A stretch of DNA of 64,000 nt, from positions 124,001-188,000 of the forward strand of contig CP060235.1 in assembly GCA_023898705.1 (NCBI GenBank), given 5' to 3'. This document shows, in pieces, positions 33,282-42,458 of this stretch. A program made the position numbers and the translations under genes. Source of the stretch: Alphaproteobacteria bacterium (GTDB lineage Bacteria; Pseudomonadota; Alphaproteobacteria; CAJXXZ01; 1604HC). Positions within the stretch are counted from its first letter, which is position 1, and the number at the start of each line of letters is the position of its first letter. The notes beneath the pieces are model-generated. The model searched no databases, had not been told where the DNA came from, and was given only the letters and a program-made list of their open reading frames with translations.

Positions 33282-33809
33282 CTATAATATTATCATTCCT
33301 AACTCAGCACAAGACTTAGAAATAGCTTGGTCTGTGGAAACTATATAATCACATTTTGACATATGTAGCATTTCAAATCTAAAACTATTAACCCTCTCAT
33401 CAATAAGCGTTTGAGACATATTACGCAGTCTCATACGTTCTATTAATTTAGCTTCACTTGGAGGTTTTAAAAAAATGGATACGACATTAGAAAAATATCT
33501 TTTTAAATTTGCTACTCCTTTAAAGGTCGCTGGAATAATAATATCGCTATTACAAATATTAAACTGACTTTTTTCTACACCATAAAATGTACCAAAAGCT
33601 TCATCATAATCAGCCATTTGTTCAAATTTTATTTTATTTTTAAACGCTTCAACAGAAAGAAAAAAATAATCTACTCCCTCTACTTCTCCATCGCGTTTAT
33701 TTCTCGTTGTACATGTTATTGGCTTATAAAACCCTTGAGTTACTGCCCAATTTGCCAGAGAAGTTTTCCCAGATCCTGAAGGTCCTACCAAAACAACTAT
33801 TTTCCTCAT
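33282..33809 (-). CDS. gmk: Guanylate kinase
   Basis: 175 residues, shorter than the usual ~205. Phosphorylates GMP to GDP with ATP. P-loop VLVGPSGSGKTSLA at residues 6-19. GMP-binding 'ITCTTRNKRDGEVEGVDYFF' matches the family S-x-T-T-R-x-x-R-x-G-E-x-x-G-x-D-Y-x-F, with Cys for Ser at the first position. 'YDEAFGTFYGVEK' is the E-x-a-x-v-x-g-x-x-Y-G-T/V motif. The lid and C-terminal helices are shortened. 32 nt downstream of pth on the same strand. Confidence 0.93.
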   Translation of the reverse strand: MRKIVVLVGPSGSGKTSLANWAVTQGFYKPITCTTRNKRDGEVEGVDYFFLSVEAFKNKIKFEQMADYDEAFGTFYGVEKSQFNICNSDIIIPATFKGVANLKRYFSNVVSIFLKPPSEAKLIERMRLRNMSQTLIDERVNSFRFEMLHMSKCDYIVSTDQAISKSCAELGMIIL

Positions 33810-33841
33810 GTAAACTCCATATTAAATTTCATCCTCTAAAC

Positions 33842-34348
33842 TTACCATATTTTATTTTCTTCACACCACACATTTATTCTTTCATTCCATATAGACAAAT
33901 CCGTACTTTGTAAAACATAATGTGCAACATCTCCTTCAGGACGTCCTATACCCAAACGTATCCTATGATATTCACTTCCGATTGCATTAGATATACTTCG
34001 CAATCCATTGTGGCCACCATGACCACCCCCTATTTTGAATTTAATCTCACCTTCCTTCAAATTTAATTCATCATGTATGACCAAAATTTGTGAACTAGCA
34101 CACTTTTTTTTCGTCAAGTAAGATAGCACAGCTAAACCAGAATTATTCATATAAGTAGCCGGTTTCATTAAGTCTACAAATCCACTAGAAAGAAAATAGT
34201 TACTATTTTTGAGGGCGAACTCATTAAAACCAAATTTACTCCTCAATAGATCCACAAATATGAACCCCAAATTATGTCTGGAATTCTGATAACTACTGCC
34301 TATATTTCCCAGACCAACTACAAGTTTATAATCTGCCAATTTTTGCAT
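33842..34348 (-). CDS. pth: Peptidyl-tRNA hydrolase
   Basis: 168 residues. Recycles peptidyl-tRNA dropped from ribosomes. Residues 9-15 (LVVGLGN), the catalytic His25 in 'NSRHNLGF', KPATYMNNSG, 'VIHDELNLKEGEIKFKIGGG', HGGHNGLRSI and 'YHRIRLGIGRPEG' are all present in order. Start set at the ATG at 34348, one base after the rplY stop; the in-frame ATG 13 codons upstream lies inside rplY and would add unrelated residues. The C-terminus is shorter than the typical 190 residues. Confidence 0.93.
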   Translation of the reverse strand: MQKLADYKLVVGLGNIGSSYQNSRHNLGFIFVDLLRSKFGFNEFALKNSNYFLSSGFVDLMKPATYMNNSGLAVLSYLTKKKCASSQILVIHDELNLKEGEIKFKIGGGHGGHNGLRSISNAIGSEYHRIRLGIGRPEGDVAHYVLQSTDLSIWNERINVWCEENKIW

Positions 34349-34349
34349 A

Positions 34350-34919
34350 TTAAGACTTAGGTTTTGATGGGGAAACCAAAGTTGCAATGGTAGACTCCAC
34401 AGTAAAGTGGATCAACTTCAAATCACTAGGCAAGTTCTGAATGTCTTTGACATGTATAGAATTATCTAGCTCATACTTTTGTAAATCTACTACAAAACAA
34501 CTAGGTATTGCACCAGCCTCTACTATAATTGTAAGAGTATTCGTTAACGCATTAAGAATTCCACCTTTTTTAATACCTGGTGACAAGTCCTTATTGATAT
34601 ATGTTAGAGGAATCTTAACTCTGACCTTTTTTTTCATATTATCTAAGGAAAGCATATCAACATGTCTAACTTTAAGAGTAATAGGATCATACTGCACTTC
34701 CCTAATTATAACTGAGTATTCCTTACCGGCTAAACTAGCTTTGTAAGTCTGAATCTCTTTACGAGAAACAAGATTCTCAACCTGTTTTTGATCCATCGAA
34801 GCTAAAACATGCACATTACCAGAATACACGGAAACCGGAATTTTACCCTGCCTCCTTAGGTTTTTAGCAAAAGAAGTTCCAAATCCGGATCTTTCCTCAA
34901 GATTAATAAAATTATTCAT
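34350..34919 (-). CDS. rplY: Ribosomal protein bL25 (Ctc form)
   Basis: 189 residues, the long two-domain form. N-terminal 5S-rRNA-binding domain: LRRQGKIPVSVYSG (family L-R-x-x-G-x-i-P-A-v-x-Y-G) and 'REVQYDPITLKVRHVDML'. C-terminal TL5 domain: VKIPLTYINKDLSPGIKKGG and the end 'SKPKS'. rplY-pth is a widely conserved gene pair, here separated by one base. Confidence 0.92.
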   Translation of the reverse strand: MNNFINLEERSGFGTSFAKNLRRQGKIPVSVYSGNVHVLASMDQKQVENLVSRKEIQTYKASLAGKEYSVIIREVQYDPITLKVRHVDMLSLDNMKKKVRVKIPLTYINKDLSPGIKKGGILNALTNTLTIIVEAGAIPSCFVVDLQKYELDNSIHVKDIQNLPSDLKLIHFTVESTIATLVSPSKPKS

Positions 34920-34983
34920 AACAAAAATAATTTACCTCTTATATCAATAAATATCAACAATTGAAACAAAGATTTATTCAAAA

Positions 34984-35058
34984 GGCGAGTGACCGGTTTC
35001 GAACCGGCGACCTCTAAAGCCACAATCTAGCGCTCTAACCAACTGAGCTACACCCGCC
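34984..35058 (-). tRNA. tRNA-His (anticodon GTG)
   Basis: The acceptor GCGGGTG pairs with CACTCGC, with an extra 5' G (G-1 at 35058) opposite discriminator C73, as required for HisRS. D-arm GCTC/GAGC. Anticodon loop TTGTGGC, anticodon GTG. T-loop TTCGAAA. CCA is not encoded. Confidence 0.93.
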
Positions 35059-35067
35059 ATCCTTTTA

Positions 35068-35095
35068 AGGATACAAAAAAACAAATTTAATGCAA
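35068..35095 (-). promoter_or_regulatory. Promoter of tRNA-His
   Basis: -35 TTGCAT (35090-35095), 16-bp spacer, -10 TATCCT (35068-35073), 9 nt before the tRNA. Confidence 0.6.
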
Positions 35096-35215
35096 GATAA
35101 TTTTTGTAATCCAAAGAATTGAAACCATGGAATATCTATTGGAAACACTTTTAAGAATTTATAAAGATTGCCTAACACTCTTGATTTTTTTTTATACAAG
35201 TAAGACGATTAGTGT

Positions 35216-35611
35216 ATGCGTACTTGTGTAATTACCGGTTATAGAGTCCAGTATGGACATAACGTTAGCCATGCAAACAATAAGACAAATCGTCTTTTCC
35301 TTCCTAACCTTCATGCTAAGAAAGTCTTTAGCGAGCGTTTAGGCCAAATTAGGTTGACAATATCTCATAGAGGAGAAAGAACCATAGATAAATATAAAGG
35401 ACTAGATGAATACCTTTTGAGGGCTAAGAATAGATATTTAACTCCAAAGGCTAAAATGTTGAAAAAACAGCTGGTCAAATTAGCAGAATCTGACTCTTAT
35501 ATAGCAAGTTTAATTAACAAAAAAACTGAGAGGGTAAAATCCGAAGCTAAGAAGAGAATTCTCAAAAAATTAGCTAAAAAAATAATGGCTGATAAATTTA
35601 TCTCCACTTGA
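35216..35611 (+). CDS. rpmB: Ribosomal protein bL28 with C-terminal extension
   Basis: 131 residues; L28 is usually 78-97. The core is residues 1-80: CVITGYRVQYGHNVSHANNKT (trimmed to the family C-x-v-T-G-k-x-x-x-x-G-N-x-x-S-H-a-x-n-x-T), RLFLPNLHAKKVF and the ISHRGERTIDKYKGLDEYLL region. The last ~50 residues are Lys-rich and helical (KTERVKSEAKKRILKKLAKK) and have no clear family counterpart; similar tails occur in some alphaproteobacteria. No Shine-Dalgarno precedes the ATG. Followed by a hairpin. Confidence 0.9.
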   Translation: MRTCVITGYRVQYGHNVSHANNKTNRLFLPNLHAKKVFSERLGQIRLTISHRGERTIDKYKGLDEYLLRAKNRYLTPKAKMLKKQLVKLAESDSYIASLINKKTERVKSEAKKRILKKLAKKIMADKFIST

Positions 35612-35648
35612 ACCTTTTTGATATATTTGGAAGTATCGTTTGTTTGGC

Positions 35649-35680
35649 AGCACTTTGTTAAGTGCTTCTTGAGCGTTTTA
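35649..35680 (+). terminator. Hairpin after rpmB, probable terminator
   Basis: Stem AGCACTT (35649-35655) and AAGTGCT (35660-35666) with loop TGTT, followed by TCTTGAGCGTTTTA. The T-run is interrupted, so termination may be partial. Confidence 0.5.
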
Positions 35681-35842
35681 TTTGGATTGTTAGTATAACG
35701 ATCTATAAGTTAGCATAAACGAGTTTTGATTAGAGCAAACTGGATCCACACGCCATGCCAATACTTAAAACATCAACTCATAATTAGAAGTTTTGAGCGT
35801 TTTTAGACATATCGCCAATTGAACAAATTTGTATAACTTATA

Positions 35843-38305
35843 TCATTCATAGTTATCTTCATTAACTGATCTAACTATGTACTCAGTAAATTTCCTCACA
35901 GCTGATTCATATATATATGCCCAAATTGATTGAAACATACCAAACGACTCTTTTTTATACTCGACCAAAGGATCTTTTTGAGCATAACCTTGCAATCCGA
36001 TACCCTGTCGCAAACGATCCAAGTTTTCAGAATGATCTCTCCATTGCTCATCAATAGATTCCAATAAATAGATTTTCATTATCTCAGATTTATGCGCTAA
36101 TGAAGTGTAGTAGGAAATCAATTTATCATATATATATCTTTGAAGGATAGCTCTGCCTATTTTTACGTCATCAGATAAACCTTCCAGATTTACGGAAATT
36201 CCAAACACACTATGTAATTGAGTGCTTAACGCGTCTAAGTCCCAATTAGAACCATCGGCAAGATATTTATCAGCATAAACACCCAAGACATTCTCAACTA
36301 CCTTGAACCAATCTTTCAACTCAAAAGATTGCAACATCTCTTTCCTGTAGGAGTAAACATAATCCCTCTGATCTTCCTTAACATCCGCATATTTTTTCAT
36401 TTGCTGCCTAATATCAAAGTTATGGGCTTCAACTCTTTTTTGAGCCTTCTCAATAATTCGATTGATCATTCTATGCGTAATAGCTTCACCCTCCTTGAGT
36501 CCGAATCTATCAAGCCAAACTTTTAGATTATCTGAAGCAAAAATTCTCATCAAATCATCTTCCAAACATAGAAAGAACTTAGATTCACCAGGGTCTCCCT
36601 GCCTACCTGCTCTACCTCTAAGTTGATTGTCTATTCTTCTACTCTCATGTCTTTCTGTACCAATTACAAATAGACCTCCAACCTTTACTACTTCTTCTCT
36701 TTCTTCTTCAACTCTTGATAAAATCTCATTCGAGATTTTTTCAATTTCATCAGAATCAGTAACGCCTAAAATTGCCTCTTGAATTAAAATTGTAGCATTA
36801 CCTCCCAGACGAATATCGGTACCTCTACCAGCCATATTGGTAACTACAGTAATCTTTCCCAGCCTTCCTGCGTTTGCAATTATTCTTGCTTCGTGTGCAT
36901 GGTTCTTAGCATTTAGTACAGCATGCTTAATGCCGTGATCAGTCAGAGCTTGAGAAAATATATCGGATTTTTCAACACTGCTTGTTCCTAACAATACAGG
37001 TTGACCACGCTCATGACATGTTTTAACTAATTTTATCACAGCATCAATTTTCTCACGCAAGGTACGATAAATTTCATCTTGGTGATCTTTTCTGACTACA
37101 GGCTTGTTAGTAGGGATAACAGCTATATTTAAATTGTATACTTTCTCAAACTCCGCTTCTTCTGTTGCTGCAGTACCAGTCATACCACATAGCTTACCGT
37201 ACATCCTAAATAATCTCTGAAAAGTAATTGAAGCTAAAGTACTGCTCTCTTTTTGAACTTCAACTTTTTCTTTTGCTTCAATAGCTTGATGTAAACCATC
37301 CGAATAACGCCTTCCATGCATAATCCTGCCTGTAAACTCATCTATAATGTAAACTTGACCATCTTGAATCATGTAGTGTACATCCTTCATAAACAAAACA
37401 TTTGCTTTTAAAGCTTGGTTAATATGATGTACTATAAAATAGTTACTGTCTTCATAAAGCGTACCCGATGCATCTATCATCTTCTCAGCCTTCATAAATT
37501 GCTCTAATTTCTCTATTCCAGATTCAGTTAAGGTAACATTATGGTTTTTTTCATCCTTAACATAATCATCTTCATCAAGCTTAGTAACGGCTGTTTGAAT
37601 CCACTCATACAATATAGATGAATCATCAGATGGACCGGAAATAATCAGTGGAGTTCTCGCTTCATCAATTAAAATGTTGTCAACCTCATCAACAATTGCG
37701 CAATGCAATTTTCTTTGACACAACTCATCCGAAGACATCTTTAAACTATCTCTCAAATAATCGAATCCTATTTCATTGTTAGTGGCATAAACAACATCAC
37801 ACTCATATTGTTGTCTTCTAGCATCATCACCCATATAATTCAAAATACATCCAACAGACATGCCCAGGAATTTAAAAACCCTTCCAACATTCTTTGAATC
37901 TCTCTCGGCTAAATAGTCGTTTACCGTAACTATATGAACCCCTTCACCAGTTAATGCATTCAAGTAAGCAGGTGCTGCAGCAACAAGAGTTTTACCCTCC
38001 CCTGTTTTCATCTCAGCTATCATTCCCTTGTGAAGAGCTATTCCACCCAATAACTGAACAGGATATGGACGCTCATTCAATACACGATATGCAGCTTCAC
38101 TGACCACAGCAAAAGCATCAACTAAAATGTCATCTAGCATCTCCCCGTTTTTAAGCCGCTCTTTCAGAACCACTGTCATATCAGAAAGCTCCACATCAGA
38201 CATATGAGATAAATCAACCTGCGTAATTTTCCTAACCGTTTTAGCGAACCCCTTCAACAATAATCTATTAGAGTTCCAAAATAAATTTTTAAACCAATGA
38301 AACAT
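35843..38305 (-). CDS. secA: Preprotein translocase ATPase SecA
   Basis: 820 residues. Motor of Sec export, needed for the many signal-peptide proteins here. Walker A 'EMKTGEGKTLVAA' is near residues 98-110, the DEAD-type box is 'IVDEVDNILIDEARTP', and 'MAGRGTDIRLG' and 'RQGDPGESKFFLCLEDDL' are in nucleotide-binding fold 2. The IRA/helical scaffold includes 'EQWRDHSENLDRLRQGIGLQ'. The C-terminus ends 'RSVNEDNYE' without the Cys-rich zinc motif that binds SecB, common in reduced genomes. A GTGAGAG ribosome-binding site precedes the ATG. Confidence 0.97.
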   Translation of the reverse strand: MFHWFKNLFWNSNRLLLKGFAKTVRKITQVDLSHMSDVELSDMTVVLKERLKNGEMLDDILVDAFAVVSEAAYRVLNERPYPVQLLGGIALHKGMIAEMKTGEGKTLVAAAPAYLNALTGEGVHIVTVNDYLAERDSKNVGRVFKFLGMSVGCILNYMGDDARRQQYECDVVYATNNEIGFDYLRDSLKMSSDELCQRKLHCAIVDEVDNILIDEARTPLIISGPSDDSSILYEWIQTAVTKLDEDDYVKDEKNHNVTLTESGIEKLEQFMKAEKMIDASGTLYEDSNYFIVHHINQALKANVLFMKDVHYMIQDGQVYIIDEFTGRIMHGRRYSDGLHQAIEAKEKVEVQKESSTLASITFQRLFRMYGKLCGMTGTAATEEAEFEKVYNLNIAVIPTNKPVVRKDHQDEIYRTLREKIDAVIKLVKTCHERGQPVLLGTSSVEKSDIFSQALTDHGIKHAVLNAKNHAHEARIIANAGRLGKITVVTNMAGRGTDIRLGGNATILIQEAILGVTDSDEIEKISNEILSRVEEEREEVVKVGGLFVIGTERHESRRIDNQLRGRAGRQGDPGESKFFLCLEDDLMRIFASDNLKVWLDRFGLKEGEAITHRMINRIIEKAQKRVEAHNFDIRQQMKKYADVKEDQRDYVYSYRKEMLQSFELKDWFKVVENVLGVYADKYLADGSNWDLDALSTQLHSVFGISVNLEGLSDDVKIGRAILQRYIYDKLISYYTSLAHKSEIMKIYLLESIDEQWRDHSENLDRLRQGIGLQGYAQKDPLVEYKKESFGMFQSIWAYIYESAVRKFTEYIVRSVNEDNYE

Positions 38306-38342
38306 ATACTCTCACTTCTATGTTAACAAACATACACTATAC

Positions 38343-38369
38343 ATTATACCTTCAATATACATATTTCAA
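38343..38369 (-). promoter_or_regulatory. Possible secA promoter
   Basis: -10 TATAAT (38343-38348) and -35 TTGAAA (38364-38369) with a short 15-bp spacer, ~35 nt upstream of the ATG. The perfect -10 is the main support. Confidence 0.4.
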
Positions 38370-38383
38370 GTTATCTCAATATT

Positions 38384-39625
38384 ATGAAAAAAGCATTTAA
38401 AATTTTGAAGATAAAAATACTGTTTATACTACTAAATTTGAACATAAAATGTATAATAAACGTTAGCATGGGTTTTTTAGAGATAAATCAAATTTCTGTA
38501 GTGTTGGCCGTTTGTACAGCTATGGCCGTTTTATTCGCTAATCTAAAGCAACCTACTATACTTGGATATATAATGACTGGGGTATTTTTAGGACCCTTTG
38601 CCTTAAACTGTATTAGGAGCGCTGACGCTGTAAAAGCTATAGGTGAATATGGTATATTAATCATGCTATTCACAGTCGGGTTAAAGCTGAATGTACATGA
38701 ATTCAGGAAGGTGTGGAAGACAGCTATTACAACATTAGTAATACAAACAATATTTGGATCATTAATTGGATTGGCTTTAGGAGGAATTTTTGGTTTAGAT
38801 AATTTAACCATATCATTAATAATGTGTATGATAATTTTAAGTAGCACAGCGATAGCCGTTAAATTACTCGAAAACGCAAATGAAATTAATACTCAACTTG
38901 GTTCAGTGGTGATTAGCATACTGATAGCTCAAGATTTAGCATTAGTTCCTATGGTTATGATGATGAAAAGTTTCATATTTAATCAAAATTTATTTAGCCT
39001 AATTATCAAAATTTCCATATCAATATTGAGCATAACGGGAACTGTTATATTTTTAAGCAAGAAAAATCTGGATTTTTTATACAGATTTTTTAACTCTTGG
39101 GTTTTTAAAATTAGTGAGATCAACTCGCTCATATCTATAACAGCTTGCTTTGTTTCAGCAGCTTTAGCAGAATATCTAGGATTGTCTGGAGTGTATGGAG
39201 CATTTTTATGTGGATTTATACTTGGTAATATAGGGCCTAAAAGTTCTTTATTAGCTTTTTCTGCCCCATTAAGTGGAACACTAATGATGTCATTTTTTAT
39301 ATATATTGGGATGCTTTTCAATGTTCGCTTTATAATGAATAACATACTATATATTTTTTTATTGGTAATTTGCTTAACAATAGTTAAATTTTTTATCAAC
39401 ATTATTAGCCTAAAAATACTTGGTTGGAAGAAAAGAATAGCTGTAGAGTCTAGTTTGTTGCTCACGCAAGTTAGTGAGTTTGCATTTGTATTGATTAATA
39501 TTTATGCATTGGGTAACAATACTAATCCTAATTTTATTAACTTGATTATATCTACAACCGTAATTTCATTGTCTGTAGGAGCTTTGTTTATAGTCTCAAT
39601 AAAAAACATCATAGATAAGTCATGA
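38384..39625 (+). CDS. Cation:proton antiporter, KefB/CPA2 family
   Basis: 413 residues with ~12 hydrophobic helices, no C-terminal NAD-binding (TrkA-N) domain. Family marks: 'LANLKQPTILGYIMTGVFLG' (Q-P-x-x-x-G-y-x-x-x-G), 'FTVGLKLN' (F-x-x-G-l-e), SSTAIAVKLLEN and the ion-site region 'ISILIAQDLALVPM' containing the conserved Q-D. Exchanges K+ or Na+ for protons. The first ~28 residues may not be translated; Met29 (38468) begins a family-like N-terminus. Overlaps holC by 4 nt. Confidence 0.82.
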   Translation: MKKAFKILKIKILFILLNLNIKCIINVSMGFLEINQISVVLAVCTAMAVLFANLKQPTILGYIMTGVFLGPFALNCIRSADAVKAIGEYGILIMLFTVGLKLNVHEFRKVWKTAITTLVIQTIFGSLIGLALGGIFGLDNLTISLIMCMIILSSTAIAVKLLENANEINTQLGSVVISILIAQDLALVPMVMMMKSFIFNQNLFSLIIKISISILSITGTVIFLSKKNLDFLYRFFNSWVFKISEINSLISITACFVSAALAEYLGLSGVYGAFLCGFILGNIGPKSSLLAFSAPLSGTLMMSFFIYIGMLFNVRFIMNNILYIFLLVICLTIVKFFINIISLKILGWKKRIAVESSLLLTQVSEFAFVLINIYALGNNTNPNFINLIISTTVISLSVGALFIVSIKNIIDKS

Positions 39626-39996
39626 TCACTTATTTACTTCCTAGTTGTGATAATACTTTTAAATATTTTTTTGACTTGGTGTATAAAATCTATAAATGCA
39701 ATAAAAAAGCCTTAATCATATTTCAAGAAGAAGAAAACATGCATTTTATAAATGAAAACCTTTGGAAGTTCAGAAATTTTCTACCACATGGGCTAGCCAA
39801 TGAAGCATATGCTCAAGATCAACCAATTTTGCTTACGTTAGATAAGATCGCAAACTTTGATGTACATATTTATTTTCAACATACTGCTAAAGAATATGAT
39901 AACGTACAAAATATTTTATGGAACCCGACTCCAGATGAGGCTAAAGGTAAAATATGGAAATTAACAAATAGCCAGTGGGTTTTGAAAAGTACATAA
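39622..39996 (+). CDS. holC: DNA polymerase III chi subunit
   Basis: 124 residues. Chi links SSB to the clamp-loader. Family features are the N-terminal hydrophobic strand, 'NENLWKFRNFLPHGLANE' (family L-W-t-f-x-x-x-s-F-i-P-H) and 'DQPILLTLD' (x-Q-P-v-l-l-t). The C-terminus is short. Translationally coupled to the antiporter upstream (ATGA). Confidence 0.8.
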   Translation: MITYLLPSCDNTFKYFFDLVYKIYKCNKKALIIFQEEENMHFINENLWKFRNFLPHGLANEAYAQDQPILLTLDKIANFDVHIYFQHTAKEYDNVQNILWNPTPDEAKGKIWKLTNSQWVLKST

Positions 39997-40040
39997 AAGC
40001 AGTTTGATTAATGCATGATATTGTATTTTAATAGCAGATG

Positions 40041-40883
40041 TTAGAGGTACAGAGAACTAAGCAGTATTATCAGTCCGCCTATAATTTGTTTTAAAATAAG
40101 CTTTTCTCCAGCAAAAACACTAATCAATGTTACTAATACGATACGAAAGTACTGGGCAGAAGCAAAAGTTGATATTGGCAATCTGCGTATAGCTATAACC
40201 ATAATTAGGTTGTTGACAGCTCCTAGGATACCCGCTGCAAGTAAAAACTTGAGGTTCGTAAATTGGAGAAACAACTCGCAGCTAAAACTTGTCTGCTTAA
40301 AAATATTTATTAGAGTTAATAAACCAATTGTGTAAATATGCGAATAAAAAAGAATAGTAACCATTTTTTCTTCTTTACTAATTTTTTTAAAAATAATCAC
40401 ACTCGATGCGGCCAAAATATTAGCTAATAAAAGTAAAAATTGAAAATATAGGTATTGGTTTCCAAAATTTAGTGGCAATAGAGAGATTAGCACGCCAATA
40501 TATCCTATTATCAACAAGCTCCATTTTTTTAAAGAAGGAGCCTCTCTTAAAAAGATAAAAGCAAATAAAGAGCTAAATAATGGTTCACTTAACGAAATAG
40601 AAGTTGCATTAGGAAGAGGCAGCTTATCGTACACTTTGTAGGTTAACAATATTGTAATAGAAGCAATAATTGCTCTGCCTAAATATAGTATCGTATATTT
40701 AGTACGTAATTTCTCATAATTCATGATGAACCATGGCAACAAACATACAAATGACACTACGAGTCTGGTTAATGCTTTTACGCCATAATCTAAAGCAATT
40801 GATCTCATCAAGATCAACATTGTAACGTAAGAAGTAATATATAAAAAAGGTAATAGTCTATATAAGTTCACAATTAACTCCAT
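40041..40883 (-). CDS. EamA/DMT-family transporter
   Basis: 280 residues, ten predicted transmembrane helices in two EamA halves. The first half ends with 'ISLSEPLFSSLFAFIFLREA' (family P-x-f-x-x-l-x-a-x-x-f-L-x-E), the second with FRIVLVTLISVFAGEKLIL. Rickettsial members include S-adenosylmethionine importers, but the substrate cannot be told from this sequence. Isolated gene. Confidence 0.8.
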   Translation of the reverse strand: MELIVNLYRLLPFLYITSYVTMLILMRSIALDYGVKALTRLVVSFVCLLPWFIMNYEKLRTKYTILYLGRAIIASITILLTYKVYDKLPLPNATSISLSEPLFSSLFAFIFLREAPSLKKWSLLIIGYIGVLISLLPLNFGNQYLYFQFLLLLANILAASSVIIFKKISKEEKMVTILFYSHIYTIGLLTLINIFKQTSFSCELFLQFTNLKFLLAAGILGAVNNLIMVIAIRRLPISTFASAQYFRIVLVTLISVFAGEKLILKQIIGGLIILLSSLYL

Positions 40884-41027
40884 TCAATATGAGATAAAAT
40901 ACAAGTACAAACTGAATATTTTATACAGTAAGAACAAAGATTATTTTACAAAAGAGGTTAAGTCAAGCTAGTAAAGACTTATATTTTGAAATTATTCATA
41001 TTTGCGCATTAATTTGCTTTACATCAA

Positions 41028-42458
41028 TTATTTAAATTTCTCTAAATCAATAAAGTGCTCACAAAAATTAAATGAATCTTGAGATAAGATGATGATTCCA
41101 CAATCTGGTAGATTCTCTCGCAATTTTTTAAAAGCCTGTTCTCTGAGGGTGGATGATAGACCCAAACAAAATTCATCCCAAATAATCCAATCAGGCCTAT
41201 CACTAATTAGAGTCTCAATGCATAACTCCTGCAATTCTCCTTGAGACAAATAAGAAACATCACTCTTAGTAAGAAATTCAAGATAAATTTTGATATTTTG
41301 CAAACATATACAACGTAAAAGACCGGAATATTCAACAGTACCGTATATATCTTTTATAGTGTTATTTATATTCCTAAATAATGTCGTTTTACCAAGTCCA
41401 GATCTGCCGTACAAAGACAAACTACTACCTCTTTCTAAGCTAATTCTCACTTCTCTTAATAAAAGTCTATCAACTATTTTAATAGCAGGAAAATAACATT
41501 TGAACTCGTCCTTACTAAAGGTAATAATCAAACCATTGTTGCGCCTATTTGCTTCCGAAATATAAGCTTTTAATCGTTTGTACCCAACTTTGGCGTTATA
41601 GAGATTTGCAAAAATTTTATCACTGATAAAAAACATAATTTGCAGCTTTATCATCGTTAAGCAATTAATTAATTGCATCGCATTACCTATGTTATTTAAA
41701 ATACCTTTAGAGATAATCAAAATTATTATGTGAGGCATAACAATACCTAAATTTTCGTCAAAAAATTTCCTTACTACAAAACTAATACTCGCACGAAAAT
41801 AGTACTTATGCTGATTCGAGGTTAACTTAGCAAATATCTCCTTTGCTTTGATAATGAATAACTCTACAAATCCATGTTGTGCTTTATGCAATTGATAAGT
41901 ATTAGACCTCAGGTCACCTTCATACTCTTCATTTTTATCTATTAATGCTAAAACATATTTCTTAACATAATATGAGATAAAAGAACTAGCAAAAACAATA
42001 TATCCACACATGAGCCCCAATGCCATCAGTCCATACTGAACATCAATTAACCTAAATAGAGTTATGACAAATAGAATTAACGAAAAAAAATTAAGACAAA
42101 ACTCTGATATTAAAATGACTGTAGAGCTGGTAAACTCCTGCGTATCCTGACATAGTCTCTGATCAGGATTACTTATCTCGATTAAAGAAGGATTAATACC
42201 CTTCATCAACTTATTTATGATTTGTTTCCTCCATTTCATGGAGATGACATTTTCACAATATTGTTTCAGAGCTAAACTTACATGATCAAATAGATTATAA
42301 AGTATAAACAGCATAAGTAGGATAAAAACAGATGATACGTCATTATATAGAGCGTTATAAAACTCTCCATACCAACGATTACGCAGAAAACTCGCCGAAA
42401 TGGAACCAAAAATAGCCAATAAATTTATAAATACTAAAATGCAGTTGAGAAAAAACAT
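41028..42458 (-). CDS. ABC transporter of the SbmA/YddA class, fused ATPase
   Basis: 476 residues. The membrane part (to ~300) has the class signature 'RNRWYGEFYNALYNDV' near the N-terminus, then 'MKWRKQIINKLMKG' and 'ISNPDQRLCQDTQEF' (family W-R-x-x-l...e-N-P-D-Q-R-i-x-x-D). ATPase: Walker A 'YGRSGLGKTTLFRN', signature YLSQGELQELCIE, Walker B PDWIIWDEFC, no clear H-loop histidine (IILSQDSF). Relatives import peptides, cobalamin-like compounds or fatty acyl groups. Second such transporter in the window (see 6066-7643). Overlaps the gltX stop by one base. Confidence 0.82.
   Translation of the reverse strand: MFFLNCILVFINLLAIFGSISASFLRNRWYGEFYNALYNDVSSVFILLMLFILYNLFDHVSLALKQYCENVISMKWRKQIINKLMKGINPSLIEISNPDQRLCQDTQEFTSSTVILISEFCLNFFSLILFVITLFRLIDVQYGLMALGLMCGYIVFASSFISYYVKKYVLALIDKNEEYEGDLRSNTYQLHKAQHGFVELFIIKAKEIFAKLTSNQHKYYFRASISFVVRKFFDENLGIVMPHIIILIISKGILNNIGNAMQLINCLTMIKLQIMFFISDKIFANLYNAKVGYKRLKAYISEANRRNNGLIITFSKDEFKCYFPAIKIVDRLLLREVRISLERGSSLSLYGRSGLGKTTLFRNINNTIKDIYGTVEYSGLLRCICLQNIKIYLEFLTKSDVSYLSQGELQELCIETLISDRPDWIIWDEFCLGLSSTLREQAFKKLRENLPDCGIIILSQDSFNFCEHFIDLEKFK

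Noticed and set aside
34984..35058. tRNA-His apparently lacking G-1 and with a U discriminator.
   Set aside because: This was an off-by-one in my first fold. Aligning T8-A9 and the T-arm gives G-1 at 35058 and C73 at 34984, the canonical arrangement.
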